The translations under genes and the position numbers were made by a program. This document shows, piece after piece, positions 53,608 through 62,734 of a DNA stretch of 64,000 nucleotides. Under the pieces are notes generated by a model. That model saw only the letters and a program-made list of their open reading frames with translations, was not told the DNA's origin and did no database searches. How positions within the stretch are numbered: the first letter of the stretch is position 1; each line of letters starts with the position of its first letter. Origin of the DNA: JABCYV01 sp963729325 (GTDB lineage Bacteria; Acidobacteriota; Terriglobia; Terriglobales; Acidobacteriaceae); NCBI GenBank assembly GCA_963729325.1, contig CAVSNS010000051.1, positions 189,661 through 253,660 of the forward strand, in the 5' to 3' direction.

Positions 53608-54300
53608 TTACATAATTCCATGCTTCTCAAATGCGGCAACGGCGCTGCTACCTTCCTCCAACGCTTTCCTCACCAGTTTTTCGCCACGGGCTTTTTCGAG
53701 CGCCTTGTTGAATACTTCGTCGGCCGCTTCGTAAGGAACCACGCACACTCCGTCAATGTCTCCAAAAAGAAAATCGCCCGGACGCACGCGCACAGACGCG
53801 ATCTCAATGGCAATGCGAAAGTCCACCACCTTGTACCGCGGCGCGGAATCCTGTGCGTAAGAGCCCCAGCTGAATGCGGGAAAGTCTAACTTCAGCACGG
53901 CTATGGTGTCGCGCAAATAGCCGTTCAGCACAACTCCGGCAGCGCCCAACTTGCGGGCGCGAATGCTCATCATTTCTCCCCAAAGAGCGTTGCGCGGAGA
54001 CGATCCTGTGTTTACGTAGATCTCGTTGGCTCTTAGATCGTCGAGAGCTTCCAGCATCAAGCCGAATGGCCTCTCCATGAGCTTGTTGTGCGTACCCTCA
54101 ACTTTCTCTTCGAAGACATCCACCGATAGCACAGGCATGGCGCGACCGATCAAGACCATATCAGGACGTAAAGGACGAATCTGCGGAGGCAGAAACTGAT
54201 GCTGCAGGCCCATCTTGTCCATCACGTCACCAACCACGCAGGTAAAAAGCTCCTGCCGTGCGGTGGAAAACAATTCTTCGTCGTTAAGTGCGTTCTTCAT
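53608..54300 (-). CDS. RraA-family aldolase-like protein
   Basis: 230 residues. GDVMDKMGLQHQFLPPQIRP, then WGEMMSIRARKLGAAGVVLN, GYLRDT and GDFLFGDIDGVCVVP are the RraA/HMG-aldolase fold signatures; the Asp and Arg of GYLRD are catalytic in 4-hydroxy-4-methyl-2-oxoglutarate aldolases. In sugar-acid clusters these proteins may retro-aldol cleave 2-keto-acids; RNase E inhibition (RraA) is improbable here. Co-directional with the eda gene (30 bases) and SDR (22 bases). Confidence 0.88.
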   Translation of the reverse strand: MKNALNDEELFSTARQELFTCVVGDVMDKMGLQHQFLPPQIRPLRPDMVLIGRAMPVLSVDVFEEKVEGTHNKLMERPFGLMLEALDDLRANEIYVNTGSSPRNALWGEMMSIRARKLGAAGVVLNGYLRDTIAVLKLDFPAFSWGSYAQDSAPRYKVVDFRIAIEIASVRVRPGDFLFGDIDGVCVVPYEAADEVFNKALEKARGEKLVRKALEEGSSAVAAFEKHGIM

Positions 54301-54330
54301 AACTATTGTGCTGGCAGATCAGCGGTTGAA

Positions 54331-54998
54331 TCAATGTTTGCCGTGCGCCTGGTTGCGTGCGTCGCGGATTTTCGCAATGAATTGCCGCGCCAGATCGGTG
54401 ATTGACTGATAATCGCCGCTTTTTCGCTCCGGCACACAGGTTCGATCCGACTCCTACAGCGACGCAACCCGCGCGCATCCAGTCCTGTACATTCTCCAAT
54501 GTCACGCCGCCAGTCGGCATGAGGAGAGCATGGGGCAAGGGACCGCGAACAGCTTTGACGAACTGCGGTCCCAAGGTCTCGCCCGGAAATACTTTGATAA
54601 TCTCAGCGCCACATTCCATCGATTCGACAATCTCCTTTACGGTTCCCGCCCCCGGGATGTAGGGAATCTGGCGACGATTACAGAAATGTGCGACCTGCAC
54701 GCTTAGGCACGGGGCCACGACAAACTGTGCTCCCGCAGCAAGCGCTGCGGCAGCCGTCTCTGGATCGAGCACCGTGCCCGCTCCGATCAGCATTTCGCCT
54801 TTGGGGTAGCGACGAGCCAGCTCTGCAATGACTGAGGCCGCGTCAGGGACCGTAAAGGTGATCTCGATGGCCGCCACGCCAGCTTCGTGCGCAAGCGTCT
54901 GCAATGCGCGAAGCCTGCTCGGGACTTTCCGCGCGCACCACTGCGACCAGACCGCAGTCCACAATCTTCCCCAGAGTTCTCAGGTTCGCAATTGCCAT
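54331..54998 (-). pseudogene. eda: KDPG/KHG aldolase, two frameshifts
   Basis: The frame from ATG 54998 reads AIANLRTLGKIVDCGLVAVV, then RAESPEQASRIA; the main frame continues TLAHEAGVAAIEITFTV; the last reads SGDYQSITDLARQFIAKIRD to the stop. Active-site Lys is in EIIKVFPGETLGPQFV and Glu in AIEITF. Dropping one base near 54895-54903 and one T from TTTTT at 54420-54424 gives a 221-residue protein, the usual KDPG aldolase size. It splits KDPG into pyruvate and glyceraldehyde 3-phosphate. An ORF call at 54284-54964 would have wrong ends on both sides. Confidence 0.87.
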
Positions 54999-55085
54999 CG
55001 GCGAATTATGTTTTCTGTTCTTTTACCGCGACCGCATTCTACAAGACACAAGCCCGGGTGCCAGCCTGCCTCATTCATGGCCCGG

Positions 55086-56324
55086 TCACTCAAAAAACGG
55101 CTCGCCTTTCCGCGCATATTTCCGCGCGATTTCTTCATTTAGCGTGACGCCTAGCCCGGGCTTTTCGGTCAGCTGAATAGCTCCATTTCGAATGATGGGC
55201 TTCGGAATTCCTTCCACTAGGTCATCCCAGAAGGGAACGTCCGAAGCATGGAACTCAAGCACAAGGAAATTCGGGATCGCCATGCAGAAGTGAGCGGAAG
55301 CCAACGTGCCGACTGGACTGCTGATGTTGTGGGGTGCAATGGGTATCGTGTGTGTATCGGCAAATTGCGCTATCTGGCTCGCGATCGCGAGGCTGCCGAC
55401 TTTTTGCAGGTCCGGCGTGGCAATTCCGATGGCGTGAGACTGCAGAATCTCCTGGAAGCCTTGAAAGAGAAAAAGATTTTCACCAGTGGCGATCGGAATT
55501 CTGACTTTCGAGCTTACCGCGCGCAACGCCTCCACGCTCTCTGGAGGAACCGGATCTTCGAGCCAGAACAGCCGGAACGGCTCCAAAGCATCGGCCACTT
55601 TGATGATGTCGCTCACGCTATAGCGCCAGTGGCAATCGGCCGCGATATCAATTTCGTAGCCCACGGCCTCGCGCACCGCGCCGATGAGAGCCACCATGTG
55701 ATCAATGGCCGAATTAGTCAGGCAGCGGTTGTAAGGATCAAATCCTTCCGTGCCGGGCACATCGAGATCGAATTTCAGCGCCGTATAGCCTTGTGCCTTC
55801 ATGGCGATCGCGCGCTTACGATAATCTTCAGGTAACGATGCGGCGACGTTTTCGGCAGGGGCGTAGTAGTCCTTGGAAGCGTAGGCGTCGTTCGCCGGAA
55901 GCCACGAGGGCGGCCGTGAACGAAGCACTTCATCCAGACTCTCCAGCGCCTCGGAGCCGTGGCAGTCGGCATAAATGCGAACCTGATCGCGAAATTTTCC
56001 TCCAAGCAGACGATAGATCGGAACGCCCAGCGATTGCCCCAGAGTGTCCCAGAGTGCAGCGTCAATTCCGCTAATCGCGTTGTAAACAATGCCCGCCACC
56101 GAGCCCGCACCGGAAGTCGCAAGTTGCAGTTTGCGAAACAGGCGATTCACGTCGCGCGGATCTTCGCCCAGCAACAGCGGTTCCAGCGAGCGCAAAATAG
56201 CTGTAAGACCCGGGGCAAAAAAACACTCGCCCAGGCCGTGAATGCCCTCATCGGTTTCAATGCGAACAAAAGTCCAATCAAAGTTGCCTTCGACCACTGC
56301 GGTTTTCAGCCGGGTAATTTTCAA
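55086..56324 (-). CDS. Enolase-superfamily sugar acid dehydratase
   Basis: 412 residues. An N-terminal capping domain with WTFVRIETDEGIHGLGECFF is followed by the barrel: ALKFDLD (Lys), IAADCHWRYS (first metal Asp plus His), FWLEDPVPPE (Glu), PIATGEN (Glu) and APHNISSPVG (His). This is the mandelate racemase subgroup, with galactonate, gluconate and mannonate dehydratases. The late His-Asn pattern favours an aldonate dehydratase. It would supply 2-keto-3-deoxy acids to the kinase and aldolase. Part of the minus-strand operon. Confidence 0.9.
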   Translation of the reverse strand: MKITRLKTAVVEGNFDWTFVRIETDEGIHGLGECFFAPGLTAILRSLEPLLLGEDPRDVNRLFRKLQLATSGAGSVAGIVYNAISGIDAALWDTLGQSLGVPIYRLLGGKFRDQVRIYADCHGSEALESLDEVLRSRPPSWLPANDAYASKDYYAPAENVAASLPEDYRKRAIAMKAQGYTALKFDLDVPGTEGFDPYNRCLTNSAIDHMVALIGAVREAVGYEIDIAADCHWRYSVSDIIKVADALEPFRLFWLEDPVPPESVEALRAVSSKVRIPIATGENLFLFQGFQEILQSHAIGIATPDLQKVGSLAIASQIAQFADTHTIPIAPHNISSPVGTLASAHFCMAIPNFLVLEFHASDVPFWDDLVEGIPKPIIRNGAIQLTEKPGLGVTLNEEIARKYARKGEPFFE

Positions 56325-56405
56325 TCGTCCCCGTCCTTCATGGATGAGTCGCGGATGCTTTTTCCTCTAACTTAGCATCGCTTAAGCGGAGGATATTGCC
56401 GTATT

Positions 56406-57974
56406 CTAGCGGCGTCGAAGAACGATTAGCTCCACGCCGGGTGGCGGCAACGGATTCGATAAGTCAGCCTTGCCCCCTTTGCCGGAGCTTTCTTCCACAG
56501 ACCTAAAATCCTCTGTGCCAGTGATGCGATATCGCTTGATCGTAAACTCCGCATTCCCCCAAGGCAGGTGATCAATTGTCAAAAAGTAACCGCCGTTGTT
56601 CTCAGGATGGATGTCGGTTCTTCTTGCGAGGAACTTGAGCTTGGAAAAATCCAGTTTTAGAAGTGCCTGCACGTCAGGCGGCATGGCCATCATGTGCGGC
56701 TTGAAGTCTGCTGGAATTTCATAATTACTGATGAGGATCTGCACGGTGGTCCCATCCCTTGACCGCCCCGCAAGCGCCCCAAAACCAAAGGTGTCGCTGC
56801 CCACCATATCCAGTCGCTCCGGTGTGTCCAACATCGCGGCGGTCGCCTTGTACGCGGATGCAGGCTTAAAGAGCTTCCGTTGCAGGTCGAATAGGCCCAT
56901 CCAGGCGGCGTCGCCGCGGTAGAACTCCGCGCGATCAATCGAGGAGTCCTGCAGATAGATCATGACTGAGGCCACGTACGCGGCGTTGTCGGCTCCCTCT
57001 AGCAGCTGCTTTTCGGCGTCGGTGAAATCGGCGCTTAAATTCCACTCCGAAAGAATGCTTTCAGAGCTGCGAAATCCCTTTGCATCCAGCAGGCTTCGAA
57101 TTTCTTTCCCAATCCGGACCGCGTCATAGGGATCGGCAGAAAAATCGGCGTAGGTGTGCCAGGAATAAAAATCGAGGGGCAGGTTGTGGGCTGCGCAGTA
57201 GTCGATGAATCCTTCGCGGTAGGGGCCGTCATCCAGCGGCAGCGCTTTGGCATCGCCCCCGACTTTTAGAGATGGATCCAGCGCCTTCAGAGACCGCGCG
57301 GTTTTTTCGAAGAGCAGATAAAACTGCTCAGGCGTCCCGGACCAAAAGAATTCAGGTTCGTTCCAGAACTCCCAATAACGAATGTTGTCGTGGAAACCGT
57401 GTGCCCACCCCTGGTTGTAGTGCATGGCAATGTGTTTCACGACATCAGCAAACTTGTCGAAATCCGCGGGCGGATTCCGGTTTGCCCCAAAGCTCCGCCC
57501 GATGCGGTAGTAAACCTCGGCGCCCGTTTCGTGAATGGCCTCGATAACCTTGTCGGTTGGTCCGAAGCGATAGCTCTCCGCCTTTTCCGGGTCTGCACTC
57601 CAGTCAGGAAAGATGGTACTCGCATTTCCTGCCGCAACCAGTCCCGATCGCTGCTTTGGGTCTGGTACAAGCCAGGTGAGCATGGGATCGTCATTGACAT
57701 ACTGGGCATCAATTTCTGTTGGCCCCATGAAGTCATGGGTCCGCACGATGTCAATGCGCAAGTCCTTATATCCCTCGACCAGGTAAGGCAGACCCTCCAT
57801 CACTGGTGTCGGCGGACCGTTTACACCCTGAAACGATCGAATGTGGCCGGTTACGTGGCCGGCATCAACGTGCATTCTACGCAGTTGAGCTACCGACGTG
57901 GCGGACAATGCAAGGACCATCGCAATCACGCGGAAATGATGACGATGATCCGCTGAACACATCTTGCTTTGCAT
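56406..57974 (-). CDS. GH39-like secreted glycoside hydrolase
   Basis: 522 residues from ATG 57974 (QSKMCSADHRHHFRVIAMVL), chosen for GAGGG at 57981-57985 and the signal peptide that follows. The barrel motifs are WEFWNEPEFFW (acid/base Glu) and SILSEWNLSA (nucleophile Glu), the GH39 pair; YSWHTYADFSADPYD lies between. The family has beta-xylosidases and alpha-L-iduronidases; in this cluster a xylan or glycosaminoglycan-like uronic-acid polysaccharide would fit. First gene of the minus-strand operon, divergent from gntR. Confidence 0.85.
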   Translation of the reverse strand: MQSKMCSADHRHHFRVIAMVLALSATSVAQLRRMHVDAGHVTGHIRSFQGVNGPPTPVMEGLPYLVEGYKDLRIDIVRTHDFMGPTEIDAQYVNDDPMLTWLVPDPKQRSGLVAAGNASTIFPDWSADPEKAESYRFGPTDKVIEAIHETGAEVYYRIGRSFGANRNPPADFDKFADVVKHIAMHYNQGWAHGFHDNIRYWEFWNEPEFFWSGTPEQFYLLFEKTARSLKALDPSLKVGGDAKALPLDDGPYREGFIDYCAAHNLPLDFYSWHTYADFSADPYDAVRIGKEIRSLLDAKGFRSSESILSEWNLSADFTDAEKQLLEGADNAAYVASVMIYLQDSSIDRAEFYRGDAAWMGLFDLQRKLFKPASAYKATAAMLDTPERLDMVGSDTFGFGALAGRSRDGTTVQILISNYEIPADFKPHMMAMPPDVQALLKLDFSKLKFLARRTDIHPENNGGYFLTIDHLPWGNAEFTIKRYRITGTEDFRSVEESSGKGGKADLSNPLPPPGVELIVLRRR

Positions 57975-58013
57975 GTTCTGCCCTCTCGTTTGTGGGAGGA
58001 ACCCTTCTAGATC

Positions 58014-58036
58014 GCATACAGTATACATATTAATGC
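58014..58036. promoter_or_regulatory. Candidate GntR operator in the divergent promoter
   Basis: A GTATAC core at 58021-58026 sits inside GCAT...ATGC (58014-58017 and 58033-58036). UxuR/ExuR-type FadR-family regulators bind GGTATACC-like palindromes, so this is a plausible site for the adjacent GntR protein. It lies 38 bases from the GH39 start and 61 from gntR. The palindrome is imperfect and only one copy is visible. Confidence 0.35.
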
Positions 58037-58096
58037 ACAAGACTTTATTGCATGCGGGGTTTAAATTACGGTAGATTGAATACAGAAATCTCTCAG

Positions 58097-58831
58097 ATGT
58101 CGAACGTCATCACTTCCGCGAACGACCATACTCCCACTACGCTCAAGGCCCACTTGGTCACAAGGTTACGGGACGCCATCATAGCCCGCAGATTTAAGCC
58201 GGGCGACCGGTTGAATGAAAGTCAGTTGGCGAGGCAGTTCGGCGTGAGCCGTATTCCCGTCCGCGAGGCTCTGCAGCAACTGCAAGAACAAGGCCTGGTA
58301 ATGAACCATCCCCGCCGGGGGATGTTCGTAAATATTTTGAGCGATGACGATTGTCAACAAATTAACGGCCTGCGAATTATTTTGGAGGCAGAAGCCCTAA
58401 AGCTATGTCGCGCGCGTCTTACCGCAGCCTCGGAAAAGCAATTACTGGACCTGGTCGAGCGGATGGAAAACTCGAATGCCGGATCGGAAATTGATGCCGC
58501 AGCGCTGGATTTAGAGTTTCATCGTGCCATTTGGAGCCTTAGCGGCAACACCTACCTCGAGAAGGTCTTGAACTCACAGGTTCCGATGCTCTTCGCTCAC
58601 CAGGCTCTTGAGTACACAAGCAACAACGAAAAACTTTGGCCCTTATACCATCACCGGCAGCTGCTGGATGTGGTCTTAGGTAAGTCGGAGCAGACGGCAG
58701 AGGAGGCAATGATTGCCCATCTCAGGCTGCGCTACACCAATCCCGAGCGCTATTCCAGCCTGGCGTATGCTTCTCCAAAACCGCAAGCGCGCGAACCAGG
58801 AGATGAAGCAGGCGCAATCCGGCGAGACTAA
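58097..58831 (+). CDS. GntR/FadR-family transcriptional regulator
   Basis: 244 residues from ATG 58097; an upstream in-frame ATG at 58052 is possible. The winged helix is in RLNESQLARQFGVSRIPVRE and the C-terminal FCD domain in LDLEFHRAIWSLSGNTYL and ALEYTSNNEKLWPLYHHRQL with His/Asp ligand residues. Family members of this type sense sugar acids such as fructuronate, gluconate or KDG and repress uronate genes. The position between the divergent operons fits a local repressor. Confidence 0.9.
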   Translation: MSNVITSANDHTPTTLKAHLVTRLRDAIIARRFKPGDRLNESQLARQFGVSRIPVREALQQLQEQGLVMNHPRRGMFVNILSDDDCQQINGLRIILEAEALKLCRARLTAASEKQLLDLVERMENSNAGSEIDAAALDLEFHRAIWSLSGNTYLEKVLNSQVPMLFAHQALEYTSNNEKLWPLYHHRQLLDVVLGKSEQTAEEAMIAHLRLRYTNPERYSSLAYASPKPQAREPGDEAGAIRRD

Positions 58832-58837
58832 TCAATT

Positions 58838-59872
58838 ATGAGCGGGATGACGGTAACTTTCGGCGAGTTGATGCTCCGCCTCTCCCCTCCTGGTTTTGAG
58901 CGGTTCTTGCAAAGCCCGCAATTTGTGGCCACATTCGGCGGCGGAGAAGCCAACGTCGCAGTGGCGCTCGCCCAGTTGGGATTGCCCGCCGCCTACGTCA
59001 CCGTGCTTCCGAAAAACAATGCGATTGCGGACGCAGCTCTGGGAGAATTGCGCAGATTCAGAGTAGACACTTCGAAGATCGCACGCGGCAAAGGACGCAT
59101 GGGCATCTATTACATCGAGGCCGGCGCCAACCAGCGTCCTTCCAAAGTCATCTACGACCGGGAATACAGTGCGATCGCCCTCGCGAACCCTGGCGACCTC
59201 GACTGGGACGCCATCTTGCAGAACGCGCGCTGGTACCACGTGACCGGCATTACGCCGGCAATTAGCGCCTCGGCCGCCAGCCTCGTTCTGGAATCTCTTG
59301 CAAAAGCGAGAGAAAAAGGCGTCACGATCTCTTGCGACCTGAACTATCGCAAGAATCTTTGGAGGTGGGGAAAGCGTGCCGATGAAGTGATGCCAGAACT
59401 GGTCAAGCACGCCGACGTCGTAATCGCTAACGAGGAAGACGTCCAAATTTCGCTCGGCATCCCTGCGGAGGTTGACATACATTCGGGACAACTGGATCAC
59501 GCGCAGTATCAGAAGCTAACCGACCGCGTTTTACGGCAGTATCCCAACCTGAAGACCATCGCGGTCACGCTGCGGGAATCGAAAAGCGCGTCGCACAATG
59601 GATGGTCGGCCTGTTTGAATAACCGTACGGAATTTCTTACCAGCCGCCGCTATGACATTACCCATATCGTTGACCGGGTGGGAAGCGGAGATAGTTTTGC
59701 TGCCGGACTGATCTTCGGCTTTCAAGAGTTACCAGCTCATCGTGAGGCCCTGGAATTTGCCGTGGCGGTCAGCTGTCTCAAACACTCGATTTCAGGTGAC
59801 TTCTCCCATTCCACGCCAGAGGAAGTCGAAGTCTTACTCAAAGGCGGGGGATCCGGCCGAGTGCAGCGTTGA
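58838..59872 (+). CDS. kdgK: 2-keto-3-deoxygluconate kinase (PfkB family)
   Basis: 344 residues. GGGEANVAVALAQLGLPAAY is the PfkB first signature; the catalytic loop is RVGSGDSFAAGLIFGF, with the general base Asp. YYIEAGANQRPSKVIYDR and SCDLNYRKNLW are typical of KDG kinases. It phosphorylates KDG to KDPG, the substrate for the KDPG aldolase at 54.3 kb, completing the Entner-Doudoroff lower half. The gene follows gntR after six bases. Confidence 0.92.
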   Translation: MSGMTVTFGELMLRLSPPGFERFLQSPQFVATFGGGEANVAVALAQLGLPAAYVTVLPKNNAIADAALGELRRFRVDTSKIARGKGRMGIYYIEAGANQRPSKVIYDREYSAIALANPGDLDWDAILQNARWYHVTGITPAISASAASLVLESLAKAREKGVTISCDLNYRKNLWRWGKRADEVMPELVKHADVVIANEEDVQISLGIPAEVDIHSGQLDHAQYQKLTDRVLRQYPNLKTIAVTLRESKSASHNGWSACLNNRTEFLTSRRYDITHIVDRVGSGDSFAAGLIFGFQELPAHREALEFAVAVSCLKHSISGDFSHSTPEEVEVLLKGGGSGRVQR

Positions 59873-60080
59873 CATCACCGCAACTTGCGGTTTGGGTTAT
59901 CTACGGCGTGGCCGTGAGATGTCAAAAAATCGCAATTGCGCTCATCGATCGGATTGTGACTACTGGATCGGCGACAAACCTTACCTTGGGATTCCTTGAG
60001 GTGTGCTCGTGATCTGGGCGAAATTGCGATGGGCGGTCCCGGAAGTATCGGGGCACGCTCAAGTTAAGAGAGATCTCAAG

Positions 60081-60875
60081 TTAGATGTTGATGGTCCCTT
60101 GTAGATAAAGCTTCACTTCACCAGCGATCTTTACGCGGTCGCCAACTAGCGTGCACCACATTCGGGCGCCGCGAGAACTGAGTTGCTGCACTCGAAATGT
60201 TTGCTTGCCAGTGCGTCCGGCCCAGTATGGGACGAGTGTGCACTGGATTGATCCGGTCGCAGCATCTTCGTCGATCCCCTCGGATGGAGCGAAAAACCTG
60301 CACACATAATCGACGTCATTGTCACCGGCAGCCGTAACGATTGCTCCACCACTGATGCTCATATCAATTTTCGCCAACGCAGCTATATCCGGTTTGAGGT
60401 TTCGCACGATCTCTGCGTGATCGACGACAATGAGAAAGTCGCGAGGGTCGCGCATTACCTCTGCCATCTCCAGACCCAGAGCGGACAGCAGCCCCGTTGG
60501 GATTTCGCACGATAGCGGCGGCCTGGACGGGAAATCCATTTCAAAGCGCTCGTGATCACGATTGACCGTCAATAAGCCACTGACTGTATGGAAGCGAACC
60601 GGCCAGGTGTCATGTCCACGCAACGAAAGTGCATACGCAGAAGCCAAGGTTGCATGGCCGCACAGATCATCTTCCACCACCGGTGTGAACCAACGCAGGT
60701 CAAAATCGCCGTCAGCACGGGCGACCACAAAGGCTGTTTCGCTGTGACGGTTCTCCGCTGCGATTTTCTGCATGACATCATTGGCAGGAAATGCGGGAAC
60801 GAGGCATATACCCGCAGGATTGCCCGCGAACAGTTCGTTCGCGAAGGAATCGATGTGGTAATACTGAATTGGCAT
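60081..60875 (-). CDS. PhzF-family isomerase/epimerase-like protein
   Basis: 264 residues from ATG 60875 (PIQYYHIDSFANELFAGNPA). ENRHSETAFVV holds the catalytic Glu; EDDLCGHATLASAY and the C-terminal GIDEDAATGSIQCTLVPYWA are the paired PhzF halves of the diaminopimelate epimerase fold. PhzF enzymes isomerise dihydro-hydroxyanthranilate in phenazine synthesis, but most members act on unknown metabolites, and no phz genes are present. The frame remains open upstream to 60956. Confidence 0.9.
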   Translation of the reverse strand: MPIQYYHIDSFANELFAGNPAGICLVPAFPANDVMQKIAAENRHSETAFVVARADGDFDLRWFTPVVEDDLCGHATLASAYALSLRGHDTWPVRFHTVSGLLTVNRDHERFEMDFPSRPPLSCEIPTGLLSALGLEMAEVMRDPRDFLIVVDHAEIVRNLKPDIAALAKIDMSISGGAIVTAAGDNDVDYVCRFFAPSEGIDEDAATGSIQCTLVPYWAGRTGKQTFRVQQLSSRGARMWCTLVGDRVKIAGEVKLYLQGTINI

Positions 60876-60999
60876 GCTCACCAAAGTATCACGGGGCAAA
60901 AACCGCTTACTGGGCGGTTCGTCGGCAAACCGGAGTGCGCCGGGATAAACCGGCATGTTGTAGGGGATGAAAGAGCCCTACGGGAAAGGAGAACAGCGA

Positions 61000-61490
61000 C
61001 TCCATCCTGGCCTCAAGTCTTGCAGGCGGCACTGCGAGGTGTCTCTTGAAGCGTAGATAGAGGTACCGGTGGGCCGGGCTATTGAGCTTCGAAAAGCCGA
61101 TGGAACAGGATGCCGACTCTATTCCGAGTCGAGGAAGGCAAAACGTCAATTACGCTAATCGCGAGTGATTGATAGGTCCTGCGTAGTCTAAGAACCCGCG
61201 CACGCTGAAAAACAACATGCACGAGAACCGGGAGATCTCCTGCACGTCTTGGTTAACCGATCAAGACCGGTCCGCGAAGGCCATAAACCGAACGGCGGAC
61301 GTGAACGTACAAAGAGAAGTCGGACTGTGCCGTAGTACCCGTGAACCAGCCGAACAAGGAAGGGCAACCTTCCGCGGAGGCCGGGGAGGGAAGGGCACAG
61401 ACTGAGGAGAACATCGTTCAATCTCACATGCGCCCGACACAGAGCGGAAAACGCATGTCCCAGGGATTGCACGGTGTGGCGGCAAGCAGA
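61000..61490 (+). mobile_element. Group II intron remnant with truncated reverse transcriptase
   Basis: The frame 61305-61490 (likely start GTG 61341) encodes KSDCAVVPVNQPNKEGQPSA, then EAGEGRAQTEENIVQSHMRP and TQSGKRMSQGLHGV, which is the N-terminus of group II intron-encoded proteins of the LtrA class. The RT0-RT7 domains are missing because the sequence leaves the family after GLHGV. The preceding 300 bases hold no ORF and probably derive from ribozyme domain I, but I could not verify the fold. Remnant only. Confidence 0.65.
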
Positions 61491-61559
61491 CTTTGCAAAA
61501 TCAACGTATCGCTGCCGTCAGGCGAATCGAGCGTTTATGCATGCCTTTGGAAGTTCCGA

Positions 61560-62459
61560 CTACCTCAATAATCTTTTTCGCTTTTTCTTGGGCGGTTCCT
61601 TAGGCCACGTCCGAAACGGGAATACTCGACCGGGGGGCTGGGGGGAGACCCGAACGGGCCACCTTTGCGGGGCCGTCTCGCCACCTGCTGATCTTGCTCG
61701 GACAAAGAAGCGGTGGACCCACGCAGCGAGGATCACAGCGCCAATGATAAGGACCACGATGGCGTAGATGTAGATGGAGAGTAAGACGGTGTAATTCTTA
61801 GTGATTGGTGATGCGCTCAGCACGGGGGAGGCCTTAGCAGGTACTTCGCCTTGGCGAGGATGCCCTTCAAAGGCAAGCGGCAGACGATCCATCTCAATAC
61901 TTATCGCAACTTCTTCTCCTGTTGGTTCAACGGCCTTGAGAGGCACTTCCTTCAAAGCGATTATGGCCGGTGCGTTCACCGACTTTGCTGGCATGCCGAT
62001 GCTCGATGCCAACTCAGAGGGCATCGACGGAACGGGCTTGTGGGTTAGCTTCGCCAGCTTGACAGCCCTTGTCTTGGGATATACAAATTCCTGCCCCCAA
62101 CTGGCCCCGGGATAAAACCACGCCCTGAGCGCTTCTGGTGAGCCGGCTGCCCTCGCCCGAAACGTCATTACCGTTTCGTCGGTCGGCCGCAAACGGTAAT
62201 TCGCTATCGCAAGGATGGTTGCGTAGAGGTGCGTTCCGTCCTCGTTGAAAATCTGAACGATGTTGCGATCGGATGCGGAATCCAGCAGCTTAAAAACATA
62301 CCGACCAGCCGGCAAGACCTTACCACCCGGAATCTCGACCCGGTTGCTGAATGTCACAATAGTTTTCTGGTTCGAGTCGTCTGACTTCACTCTGGGGGGA
62401 AACACTAAGGCCACCAGGACTAAAGAAGAGATCATCGCCATCACTTTGCATCGATTCAT
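61560..62459 (-). CDS. Membrane-anchored protein of unknown function
   Basis: 299 residues from ATG 62459, with a signal-like N-terminus (VMAMISSLVLVALVFPP). A beta-rich extracytoplasmic part has VTFSNRVEIPGGKVLPAGRY and VQIFNEDGTHLYATILAIAN, a pattern of small acidobacterial secreted domains. One membrane helix (VLLSIYIYAIVVLIIGAVIL, about residues 225-245) lies before a basic Pro-rich tail (KEPPKKKRKRLLR). No named family is recognised with confidence. It is isolated between two mobile remnants. Confidence 0.6.
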   Translation of the reverse strand: MNRCKVMAMISSLVLVALVFPPRVKSDDSNQKTIVTFSNRVEIPGGKVLPAGRYVFKLLDSASDRNIVQIFNEDGTHLYATILAIANYRLRPTDETVMTFRARAAGSPEALRAWFYPGASWGQEFVYPKTRAVKLAKLTHKPVPSMPSELASSIGMPAKSVNAPAIIALKEVPLKAVEPTGEEVAISIEMDRLPLAFEGHPRQGEVPAKASPVLSASPITKNYTVLLSIYIYAIVVLIIGAVILAAWVHRFFVRARSAGGETAPQRWPVRVSPQPPGRVFPFRTWPKEPPKKKRKRLLR

Positions 62460-62734
62460 TCTCGACAACGCCCAGGAATCCCAGACGACCTTTGTCCTCG
62501 CCAAATTGTTTGTCCACTGAGTTTCGAACGGGGGCGCTTGCGGTTCTGTTCAAAACTGCTCAGATCGACCATCGGGTAGAGGAGGAGTCCGGCCTAAACG
62601 CGGAGTGAGGGCCTATTTCCCGGCATCAGGCGACAAAGCGGCGTCTTACGTCAGCCGACGCAGAGATGTACTTTCCGCGCTCTGGACGCCGAGCAACAGT
62701 TACTTCCGTCAGCACCCTGCACCTTCGTCAGCGG

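Noticed and set aside
60081..60875. Phenazine biosynthesis locus
   Set aside because: PhzF homologs are common outside phenazine producers and no other phz gene is in the window.
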